A stretch of 64,000 bases of DNA from Gymnopus androsaceus JB14. Its lineage: Eukaryota; Basidiomycota; Agaricomycetes; Agaricales; Omphalotaceae. How positions within the stretch are numbered: the stretch's first letter is position 1; each line of letters opens with the position of its first letter. The stretch lies in assembly GCA_009733575.1 (NCBI GenBank), contig ML769386.1:888185-952184 (forward strand), written 5' to 3'. Positions 55,441-64,000 of the stretch are shown piece after piece. The notes under the pieces were generated by a model. It saw nothing but the letters and a program-made list of their open reading frames with translations. It had not been told where the DNA came from and did not search any database. The position numbers were made by a program, and so were the translations under genes.

Positions 55441-57641
55441 TTACGCCGAGATATGATAGGAGACTCGAGGGTCGATGCGAGATTTGAGGTAGCTCTTGAA
55501 CGCAACGATACCGATTACCCAGCAAAAAACAACACATGAAATCGCTACAGCCACCGTCAAAAACATCATAACGTCTATGAGAGACAATCAACATGCGTTG
55601 AAAAAAAAAAATCGGAAATATGCTTACCGTCTCTTCGTCTTCTCATGGCAGCAATAGTAAGTTCTTCGGTGGAGCACATGAACAACAGGCCGCCGCAAGC
55701 CAAGAAAAAGCTCCCCAGAGCCTCAGTTGGTGGCCGAGAAGGCAGGATTGAACGGGGAGGCCCAAGCCAGAGGAAGAAATAGGTCAGGCAACGCAAAACA
55801 GCCCAGGCTAGCAAAAGGCTTCCCCATAACTGGTGAATCTGTACCTGAACAATCATCAGCAGAAATTAGAAGTGATACGGTTCAGTGCAAGTACCTGGAA
55901 TACATAAGTCTGCGCATGAGCCGACATTGCAGCTCCCGTTACACCAATGACGAGAGCAAGGAATGGATTGAAGCTCGCAATGTACGAGGGAGGCTCCGTA
56001 ACTGCCTCCTGATTCCATTTCGAAAAACTCAAGGAAGAGATGGTTGAAGAAGCAAGCCATTCACGAACAGTTCTGGATTCCATTACCATTCCAAGTAACC
56101 CAGCAAACCAGAACATCACCTGTTCGCATCGTATTAGTGAAATTGTGCACAAAAGAGTGACAGTGTCCTCACCGCGATACCGATGTGCTCAATTTGCTTA
56201 GATGTCAATGGGTCACCACTTTTAGCCCCAAATCGCTCCATCCAGGTGTTGGTTATTCCATAGATAAAGATGACCAAGGATTCCACGAATTCGGCACTAG
56301 GGTAATTACCAGACGGTGCTCTGTTCCACGCCCACCCCAGCTTACCAAATGGTGAGCCCCCAAGGTAGCGCCAAAAGCTCGCTAAGCCATAACACCAAAA
56401 GATCGCGCCCTTGATCATATGCGCTAGACATCCGTTCAAGTAATTTTCTCTACAACCACCTGAAAACACTCATCACGGTAAGATCATTGAGAAACACATG
56501 AACACGAACCTGTGTAGACAATGATTCCCGTCAACAGCTGCGCAAGTCCACCGAACACCAGAATCCACTCCAGTGTAGCAAAAATACCGGCGCCGAGACG
56601 TCGCACCAAAGGAACTTTCGCACCATTCGAATCGTGAAAATTATCGTCCGAGTGACCTCCAAAGATAGTTGTTTCTGGAGCGCCTGAATGAGAGTGTTCT
56701 CGATGGTGCCGCCGAAAGTTACTAGCCCATAGAGCAGTCTCGTTTCCTTCAACACCATCGTCACAATGCACATGTTTTTGAAGTGGCGGAGAAATAGGTG
56801 AAACCAACTCCATTTCCTCCGGTTCCTCGCTGACGAGTCCCGCATATTCTGCTCCTTCGAGGGCGTCATCAGTCTCGTCTGTACCCAAGACGACAGAGTT
56901 CCAGAACGTCTTCAAGTAAAATTTTTGCCCATTTCGGAAGAAAAGGAAGATACGGTGAAACGTATTGAGCAGGTCGATGGCAGTCAAAGCAATAGCAAGC
57001 AAAATCCAAAGGTAACCTTGCTGTCCATGTTTCTGACCTGCAATGAGATGAGAACAAGAACATTTGACGTCAGGAAAGGCACTAACCTTCGTACCTGGAA
57101 CATAGTTCAGATTAGTAAATTTATATGCCTAATTAGGGACGGGATGATTTGAACTCACATGTTGGGAGTCAGCTTTCTGTACGCCGTATTCGTACCACAT
57201 CCCAGAACAATCAGACCATAGAAAGCGATGGTAATCATTTTATGGCATGCATGGTTCACCGAACGCATTGCAATTCCTAAAAAGTATGCAATGGTGAAAC
57301 CACTTGGCGCGATACCGCCATAGATGAAGCCACTCACCAATCGGTAATGCCACAAAAAACGCGAGGGTCATGAAAGTCGCATGTAAGAACATCAGTCTCG
57401 GATGCCTCTCAGATGCGTGTTCTGTATCATCCCAGTCTATTGTGTAATATGATTCTGGGATAGGTGCATGATACATAGTAACTTCGGTTTCGTTAAGCTC
57501 GAGAAGAGGCGCCCCGTGAGGGTTTATGTGATGGTCCCCATCTCGTTTTGAGAGTGATCGCGATGAGAGACCAGCTTGGGCGAGAGAAGGTGAGGCAGAA
57601 AGGAGAAGGAGGGCGGCGAGGGAACACCAAGAATAGCGCAT
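55441..57641 (-). CDS. YTP1: YTP1-family membrane protein (DUF2427/Ytp1)
   Basis: A multi-pass membrane protein family of fungi with unknown transport role. The protein starts MRYSWCSLAALLLLSASPSL (signal peptide), then a luminal part, HPRLMFLHATFMTLAFFVAL joined across an intron (GTGAGT to TTTTAG) to PIGIAMRSVNHACHKMIT, more membrane segments (GYLWILLAIALTAIDLLN), an acidic loop (DETDDALEGAEYAGLVSEEP), and the C-terminal Ytp1 block with LIFIYGITNTWMERFG, MFWFAGLLGMVMESRTVREW, SFNPFLALVIGVTGAAMSAH and LWGSLLLAWAVLRCLTYFFL. It ends in a transmembrane segment and SYHISA before TAA at 55441. Upstream in-frame ATG at 57680 exists; 57641 fits the signal peptide. Confidence 0.85.
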
Positions 57642-58012
57642 CGCGGTGCAGCGTTTGTTGGGGGACGTACGAAAAACCAACTTGGCATGAATCGCGTTTT
57701 AAACAGACACAGAGCTGATTTGTTTACTCGCAAGATAGAATTGCTTGCATGGGAGCGTGACTCGGATAATAACACTCAGTATTCACCAAGGGTGTTCAAC
57801 TAAGATATCGCATCTCTCCGCAGTGCTGCGGGCATTGTCAAGAATTTAGTACCCGGCTTCATACTTCGCAGAGGGCTTGCTAACTTGGGCTGACCCTGGC
57901 TGACCTGTGATGGGTCTGTGACCTGTGACTAAAGGTGTTGCGGGCCGCCTTGCCCCGGCTATACTCGAGTCAAGAATCGATTGATTTCTCGCGACCAAAC
58001 TCTCTGCGTCCA

Positions 58013-60079
58013 ATGTCATCGGAAGCACTACAGCAACTCGTTCTCGATACCCTAGATGGCCAAGGATCTATAAAAGACACCAGATTACTGGTTCTCCCCG
58101 GTCAATCTGAGCCAGCCACCTCTCATGATTCCCAGATCACGATCCTTGGTGCTTTAAATTCTCTTCTTAGTCGAGATGTTTGTGTTTTTTGTATATCAAG
58201 TCCTCAGAAATGAACTTTCATATAGATGATCAAATATGATAGCCACGAAGTCATTTCGTATATCCTATCCTCTGAAGGCATGCAAATAGCCCGAGAAGGA
58301 TCCCATGAAGCTCGAGTATGGGCTGCAGTTCCGACGAAAGGTCAAGGAGCACCGATGACCCCAGCTCAACTGAAGAAGGAGGTTGGAGATGCTACCGCAA
58401 AGGTTGGACAAGGAAATGCGTTCAAACAGAAATGGATTGCGAAGGAAGGCGACGGTCTAATTAAAGCGGTATGTTTTGTTAAGTTGTGTGTTCTAACAAG
58501 ACTTTCGTTTGACCTGGGTAATCTTTAGGTCGACTCTATCAAAGACGTCACTCAGCTAGATCTTCAGGAAATCGAATCGACAGGAGATCTGAAATCAGGC
58601 GAAAGAGTCCTTGCCGATCTACGGAAACGGAAACTTGTTGTTCAGCGGTACGCGATGCCTAGTCGAATGTCGAAAGCACCCGATTCAGCTTACATGGAAC
58701 TCTAGCAAGGGACAGTGGTTCACGGTTCATAAAGGTGTAAACTTCAGCACATCGACTGCGAAACCCGAAACCGATTTAACCGCCGATATGCTTGCATCGT
58801 CAGCCATACTTCCTTCTATATTATTCTTGGCTGAATGTACATCTAGTGGCGCATGGAAAACATCCACGTTCAAAAAGTACAACTTTGAGGCTGAGGGTAT
58901 CCCACCCGCGGGTGGTGCTTTGCATCCGTTACTCAAAGTCCGAGAAGAAATTAGAAACAACTTTTTAGAGATGGGGTTCGTTCGTGCGTCTACTGTAATG
59001 GAACACTGAACTCATTCCTGGCCCTAGTTTTGCTGAAATGCCAACATCATCCTTTGTTGAATCCGCTTTCTGGTGTTTCGATGCCTTGTTCGTACCTCAG
59101 CAACATCCTGCAAGAGATCTTCAGGACACCTTCTACATCTCAGGTCAGTTTCCATCATACAACCTGGTTTCATTTAGCTTATAATCATTAGATCCCGCAA
59201 AATCCCTTCCTCCCGAGCCTTCATACTACAAGCGCGTTTCCACTGTCCACGAGCATGGAGGCTATGGGTCTACTGGTTACCGTGCGCCTTGGTCGCACGA
59301 AGAGTCCAGTAAACTCCTTCTGCGAACGCACACTACCGCATCGTCCACACACATGCTGTACAAACTCGCAGCTCGGTGTCGCGGAGAAGATGTTGAAGGA
59401 GATGAGAACGAGTTCACGCACGGTGCCAGAGCTACCACTGCGCATGGCGAGCCAGTGTCGGACGATGGCTTCCGACCTGCAAAGTTGTTTAGTATCGATC
59501 GAGTGTTCAGAAATGAGACGATGGACGCTACTCATTTAGCCGAATTCCATCAAGTCGAAGGTGTCGTTGCAGATAAGGGATTGACTCTCGCCGACCTGAT
59601 TGGTGAGATGACTTGAATTGTTACGATTTTCTTATTTACTTCTATCTAGGTTTCATGAGAGTGTTCTTCAAAAAGATGGGCATTGAAAAAGTCCGCTTCA
59701 AGCCAGCATATAACCCTTACACGGAGGTTAGAAATATTTCGTTTCTTCCTCCATCGAATTATCTTCTAACGCAGTTCATAGCCTTCACTTGAGATCTTTG
59801 CTTTCCATCCCATGCTGGACAAATGGGTTGAGGTCGGTAACAGCGGTATGTTCCGGCCTGAAATGCTTGAGCCCATGGGTTTCCCGAAGGATGTGCGAGT
59901 ACATGGATGGGGCCTCAGTCTAGAGCGACCTACAATGATTCGGTTAGTTACCTTTTCTCTTGAATCTTGACCCAACTGACGACTAATCCAACAGTTATGG
60001 AATAAATAACATTCGGACGCTACTTGGACACAAGGTATCGATTGAAGGAATAGAAAACTCTGCAGCAGTCATGATGTAA
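58013..60079 (+). CDS. FRS2: Phenylalanyl-tRNA synthetase alpha subunit (cytosolic)
   Basis: The alpha chain of the class II PheRS heterotetramer. Start [21 protein letters not shown]-terminal DNA-binding-like modules ([40 protein letters not shown]); [11 protein letters not shown] joined by a 58 nt intron to [10 protein letters not shown], then [20 protein letters not shown] after a 48 nt intron, and the catalytic core [137 protein letters not shown]. Motif 2 and 3 arginines are present. An insert of about 25 residues ([14 protein letters not shown]...) lies in the motif 2 region. End at TAA 60077-60079. Confidence 0.95.
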
Positions 60080-60118
60080 TATGTATAAATTTCAAAGTAG
60101 AGTCTTTTGACCAACGCG

Positions 60119-61480
60119 TTAAAAATCAACATCCCCTAGTTCTTGGTCAATGTCGATGTCTGAGACTGCCCATGCCTCCGAATCAGAACCGAAATCCGAA
60201 CAGCTGCCACTGTCACCTTCTGAGGGAATCTTCGTCGTCAGACCAAACCTGGAACATATTTCAGAATATATCCCATGTCTGCGCGATACACTCTGTCGGC
60301 TTCGACGTGGATATCCACACCCATGTATCTGTAGCGACCAATTGATCCACCAGGAGGCAGAACTTGGTGTATATTGCTAACAAGATGCCTCTGTATGGCT
60401 CGAACAGTCTTTAACTTCGGAAGGCCTTTCGAATGCTCTGCACCTTTCGAATTCGAATTCGATATCGCTTTCTTTCTCTCCATGTCCAGGTATTCAATTG
60501 TAGGATGAGATGCATTTGCCAATACGCGTACGGGCACATCTCCAGGTATAAAGAGGTGCTGCAAGCGGGGCGCATGGACGGACAAAAGTTTCCAGAAAGT
60601 TTCTGGCTTGAAATAAGCGGCTTTCAAAACCAGAAGATGGCTACCGTGGCTTTTTAAGACGGCCTCTGAATAAGTGGCAGGCCAAGAAAGCGTGTCCAAT
60701 GATGGAAGGTTCCATTGGGGTATGTCCAGCAAAATTTCGTGACGGTCTATATCCCAACAGTCTAGAGTCTTCAAATGAGACAAGGAAACCGGTATTATCT
60801 TGTGCATTTCCATGACACTAATATAGTCCTCGGAAACAGAGTGGAGGGTAAGAGCTCGAAGATTTTGGTCCATGTTGTTATCGCTGAGCGCAAGCAGATC
60901 AAAGAACTGAAAGACTGGTAGGTCCAAATCTGTCAATGACGCTGAGACTCCTCCAATTAAAGGTGCCTTCCATGAATCATCGTGAGGCGACATTCGTATA
61001 TAAGAGATTTTTCTGGCAAAGCGACGAAGACGAGGACAGATTTGAACAATCTTCCGAACCGAGGTTGTGAATATCGTCGTGTCCCTAGGCACGGCGAAAC
61101 AATATACATTCAGCTCCTCCACGTAGGAAGTAAGAGTTGGGTTTTCAAGCAACGTTCGAAGGAGAGCGGAACATTGGCTGACTCGATGCAGCACGATATG
61201 GCGATAGAGGGAACTGCAAGCTCGATACCAATACCTGCACACATTCATGAGCGCAAGGATGGTTTTCAGTCTATGACTCCAGGGCGAATGACGACCTTCG
61301 TGAATAATGGCGGCTGGATCGAGCAGATCTCTCGGGCAAATGGACCAACCAAAGATTACATCCAAAATTTCAGGTGGCGGTTGTACGAAGGCATCTGGAA
61401 TTTGGGTCTGAAAATATATGCTATTAGTTAAAGACTAAAGCAAAGCTTTCGATTCATTTAGACGCGTACTGGTCAGTGGC
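60119..61480 (-). CDS. F-box domain protein, unrelated to the other two
   Basis: The F-box is visible in PPPEILDVIFGWSICPRDLL, followed by LMNVCRYWYRACSSLYRHIV and a leucine-rich region (SLSHLKTLDCWDIDRHEILL, PRLQHLFIPGD). The first exon is short and upstream of 61365; the ATG near 61472 is my best guess (MNIVPLT), with an intron ending before TQIPDAFVQ. At the 3' end the frame either stops at 60238 or, through a 41 nt intron at about 60250-60290, continues into an acidic tail SEGDSGSCSDFGSDSEAWAV ... DIDQELGDVDF ending at 60119. The acidic tail looks natural. It is probably an SCF adaptor; substrate unknown. Confidence 0.72.
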
Positions 61481-61859
61481 ACTATGTTCATAGTGTCGTG
61501 ATGCAAGAGCGCCTGAACGTTAGAAAAGAGGCCGAAGCGTAATACTAATAGGCCAAAGCGTTAGCGGGCCGGACCCGGCATCATTAAGCGCCTTTAATAT
61601 TCTCGCTCATTCGGATACCTTCTTTCCTCCTACTGTTGCGAAAAAAAAATCACACCGCAATTTGTACAGCCGATGTGGATGCTAGCAAATCAACTTTACA
61701 GCGAGTGACTGAGTCAAAGCTGATTTACTAGCACCCACATCGGCTTGTAAAAATTGCGATCTCGTGTGAAATTATTTTCGAAAACTCAACTTAAACTTTC
61801 ATCTGCATCCAAGGCTCGAATCTACAATCCCTTTCTCATTACTACTGTAGACTCTTGAT
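61481..61859. other. Intergenic region with foldback element
   Basis: About 380 bp between divergent genes. Its main feature is the inverted repeat at 61639-61781 (separate entry). The rest should hold promoters for both genes. Confidence 0.6.
61639..61781. repeat. Imperfect inverted repeat, hairpin-like (MITE-type foldback)
   Basis: Left arm about 61639-61692 and right arm about 61721-61780 pair almost throughout (about 55 bp each, several mismatches and short gaps) with a spacer of about 30 bp. Matching blocks include TCACAC, GCAATTTGTACA-like, GCCGATGTGG and GCTAG-AAATCA. I see no obvious target site duplication and no coding sequence. It could be a non-autonomous transposon or a foldback relic; no transposase is in the window. 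Confidence 0.75.
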
Positions 61860-63054
61860 ATGGAAGATGTTCGCTCTCAACCCATAGCTTCAACCAGCTC
61901 ACAGCTGCCACCTCCTACTCATACACCATCCCATGATTGTCCCATTCTCGTTTGGATGCTCTCTTTGAACCGCGAAGCTACGAAAGAGGTGCCGAGTATA
62001 CTCTCTCGTTTAAGATTCACAAAGTTGACAATTGTGGCCACTTGAAGGAATACGAAGCTTGTTACAAAGTCGTCAAGGAATGCGTCGCCGCCGATATCCC
62101 TTATGATCCTACCAGCGCCGAGTCATTTCGTGCGTCCTACTACTTTGCTTACTCTCTTTCCTATACTGATCTATTCGATCATTAGGTCGATGCATAACAC
62201 AAATGCTCCCACTCTTAATGATGAGGCATCGGCGTATACCACGCGCTAAATGGAAGGACCACCAGACCCCCACTGGTAAACACTGGATTGAACAGGTGCG
62301 TAGAGTGGCTTTTAGGATCGTACTCTTCCCTGAATAATCTACCTTGCTAGGCACCTGAAGAGATGTCCCCTGAAAAATTCTTGCACTCAATGATTGGTTA
62401 TCACTTAGCCTACTGCGAATCGTTGTGCGGCATGGCTATGACCCAGGGCACTCAGCGCAAGGTCATCAATATTGGAATAGGTATTAGAAGAATAGAGGTG
62501 GAACCCCGGGGAATAACGCCTCGTGCCTATGTTGAAAGTGTATCACACAAGGTCCGTGACTCTGGCTGTCACTTTCGGTCCCGCAGTTGTTTCTGTCTCA
62601 TTCCTCTGTTTAGCTCACGCAAAAAGAGTTGGAGCTCATACTCAAACCAGAGAACACAGATGATGTCGTTCTGCGCCGGGTGAGTATCGTGCTCACACTC
62701 AAGGAGGCTTACAATCACGCCGTGGGTCAGCCTGTCGGATTTGATTATTCTCGACTGGAATTCATCGTCGAGGGCTCCCATCCTTCGCATGGCGCAACAG
62801 ACGTATCACCATATGCGCTCGGAGATGACCTTCCGCTGCAAGGATGGGAGTTCCGTTTGTTCAAAGCCCAGCTGGGTGTGGCGAGGCAAGATCAGCTTTC
62901 GCAGGAGAATTATCAGTGCGTCTGTGCATTCTTCAGGGGTACCAGAGGGGAGAGCCGGTTCGTATGGTACAACTCTGAGAAGGAGTTGGAGAATTGGGTG
63001 CAGTTTATCAATATTGATCAAATGGTCAAGGTCATTCCGAAGCTGATGGCGTAG
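61860..63054 (+). CDS. Hypothetical protein of about 310 residues
   Basis: Not recognised. The ATG at 61860 gives MEDVRSQPIASTSSQLPPPT; the conserved part follows in another frame as HSRLDALFEPRSYERGAEYT, LSFKIHKVDNCGHLKEYEAC. One missing C in the run at 61941-61943 would join them. Then come, through introns near 62130-62185, 62298-62350 and 62551-62613, ITQMLPLLMMRHRRIPRAKW, EEMSPEKFLHSMIGYHLAYC, LTQKELELILKPENTDDVVL, KEAYNHAVGQPVGFDYSRLE and a C terminus YNSEKELENWVQFINIDQMV. Composition is that of a soluble protein. Function unknown. Confidence 0.65.
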
Positions 63055-64000
63055 TTGAAGTAATCTATGAAGTCTAATTCCGGTAAGATCCATGTACTTA
63101 ATTTGATTTGTATCGCAGTTAGTAGTTCTCATAGAAGACCTCGTTTATGGTATAGTCTGTTGTAAATTTTTGGTTTGATGTTACTTAGGCATTGACGCTG
63201 CACTGTCGCTTACCTAACTCGATATCTATCGCTTTGACCACAGATTTCGGACCATGATCTTAGTATATTGCTGCTTCAATCACTCTTTCGGATATTGTAT
63301 CCTCCCCCGAATAGAGGGAGAAAGGCTTGACTCTTTCCACCTTTGAATCCAATTCCGGACCGAACGGAAGAGTTTAGCACCCTTGAGCGCTTGGGCGAGC
63401 CTGTACAGTAAAAGATCAAGAAGATCAAGCCCCTTACATTCAAACAATACAACGGAGGTGAGCTTCTCCCGCGATGATTTCGACCACGGTTCCGGTTCTT
63501 CGAATTCCTTCCTTGCTGCGGCATTTTCCTCTGAATTTGCTGAGCTTGGAGCTGTTTGCTGTCTGCTGTCTGCTGTTTGCTGTTCTTTGCTGTCTGTAAT
63601 ACATCTTACTGCTGAATTGATTCACCGAGGACCGAAAAGGGGCCTTCATCCGCCGTGTCCGGCGAAATAACTCGTTCACATGCATAGGTGTGGCGTAGCT
63701 TCTTTGGTTTCGTACCATTAAGTTTGCCGAGCTCTCAAGGTAATGTACTCTGTATATACTCTTGCAAGGCTTGCCGCAATGCACTCAGACTCAGGAAAAG
63801 GTTCATTGCAGTACGTATTGAAGCGCCTCTGCGGCAGTGAATATGATACTAGTAGCTGAGCTGAGCCCTCAGAGTGTTTCAGAAAATAACAGCGACTTTT
63901 ATCATTTTATCTGTCTAGCGGTCGCAGGTTTTTGATGACACAGAGTTACGCCAGCTCCATAGAATCAGAGAGATCGATTTCAGTCACTGTTAGCGCTTTC
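63055..64000. other. Right-edge intergenic region
   Basis: About 945 bp without a gene that I can support. It contains a short imperfect TGCTGTCT-type repeat at about 63551-63597. An open frame at 63383-63670 is overlapped by that repeat and is not convincing. Confidence 0.5.
63551..63597. repeat. Imperfect tandem repeat of about 7-9 bp (TGCTGTCT-like)
   Basis: At least six consecutive copies of a TGCTGT(C/T)T-like word with small variation. It looks like a young, still fairly regular microsatellite. No gene overlaps. Confidence 0.7.

Noticed and set aside
57880..57930. Repeated CTGACC/CTGTGAC words before the PheRS gene
   Set aside because: Only short and irregular; no clear tandem unit or regulatory meaning.
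57929..58012. In-frame extension upstream of the PheRS alpha start with a presequence-like peptide (LRAALPRLYSSQ)
   Set aside because: It has no ATG, begins after a TGA at 57926, and the enzyme is the cytosolic type; mitochondria use a separate monomeric PheRS. A non-AUG start cannot be shown from sequence.
60982..61431. Plus-strand open frame opposite the F-box gene
   Set aside because: No features; the minus-strand frame holds the F-box and LRR pattern.
63383..63670. 95-codon open frame at the right edge
   Set aside because: It overlaps the TGCTGTCT-type repeat and shows no conserved motif.

Overview
The window is nuclear DNA of a filamentous basidiomycete fungus, most probably a mushroom-forming Agaricomycete. 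The evidence is the density of spliced genes on both strands, the very short introns (about 45-70 nt, GT-AG with CTGAY-like branch sites), the set of fungal housekeeping proteins, and three F-box/LRR-like genes of the type that is expanded in mushrooms. I see no bacterial operons, CRISPR arrays, rRNA or convincing tRNA. CDS coordinates below run from start codon to stop codon and include introns. Layout: 1-4333 (-) RIM15-type kinase, cut by the left edge; 4463-5194 (+) mitochondrial ribosomal protein bS18m; 5662-6848 (-) RPN11 proteasome deubiquitinase; 6995-8863 (+) coiled-coil protein of unknown role; 8988-11338 (+) VPS52 of the GARP complex; 11339-16791 an accessory island holding a secreted DUF1254/DUF1214 protein, a duplicated 3' end of NOP4 and a tandem pair of a small unrecognised gene; 16792-20164 (-) EFR3; 21043-25169 (-) two unknown genes and a secreted galactose mutarotase; 25558-26452 (-) BRCT protein; 26590-28562 (+) folylpolyglutamate synthase; 28735-30634 (-) SLX4; 30799-34873 (+) importin-11/KAP120; 35077-36655 (+) F-box pseudogene; 37307-38115 (-) a relic ORF and the real NOP4 3' end; 37814-40881 (-) NOP4; 41192-49714 (-) ATR/MEC1 checkpoint kinase; 49947-51386 (-) PEX2; 51552-53093 (+) second F-box paralogue with one in-frame stop; 53370-55135 (-) unknown AT-hook-like protein; 55441-57641 (-) YTP1-family membrane protein; 58013-60079 (+) cytosolic phenylalanyl-tRNA synthetase alpha chain; 60119-61480 (-) F-box protein; 61639-61781 a foldback hairpin; 61860-63054 (+) unknown protein. 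Most genes are unlinked housekeeping functions arranged as divergent or convergent pairs, several with 120-170 bp bidirectional promoters. The one functional theme is genome maintenance: a BRCT protein, SLX4 and the ATR kinase lie within 25 kb, which may be coincidence. Two things deserve attention. First, the 11.3-16.8 kb island looks like an insertion or rearrangement at the efr3 3' end: a short copy of the efr3 last exon is stranded beside vps52, and the island carries sequence copied from the 3' end of nop4, 24 kb away and in opposite orientation. Second, at least ten conserved reading frames are broken by single-base insertions or deletions (rim15 twice, nop4 five times, slx4, atr, the 61.9 kb gene). 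Because they hit essential genes, uncorrected sequencing or assembly indels are the simplest explanation, and any pseudogene call resting only on an indel should be read with that in mind.
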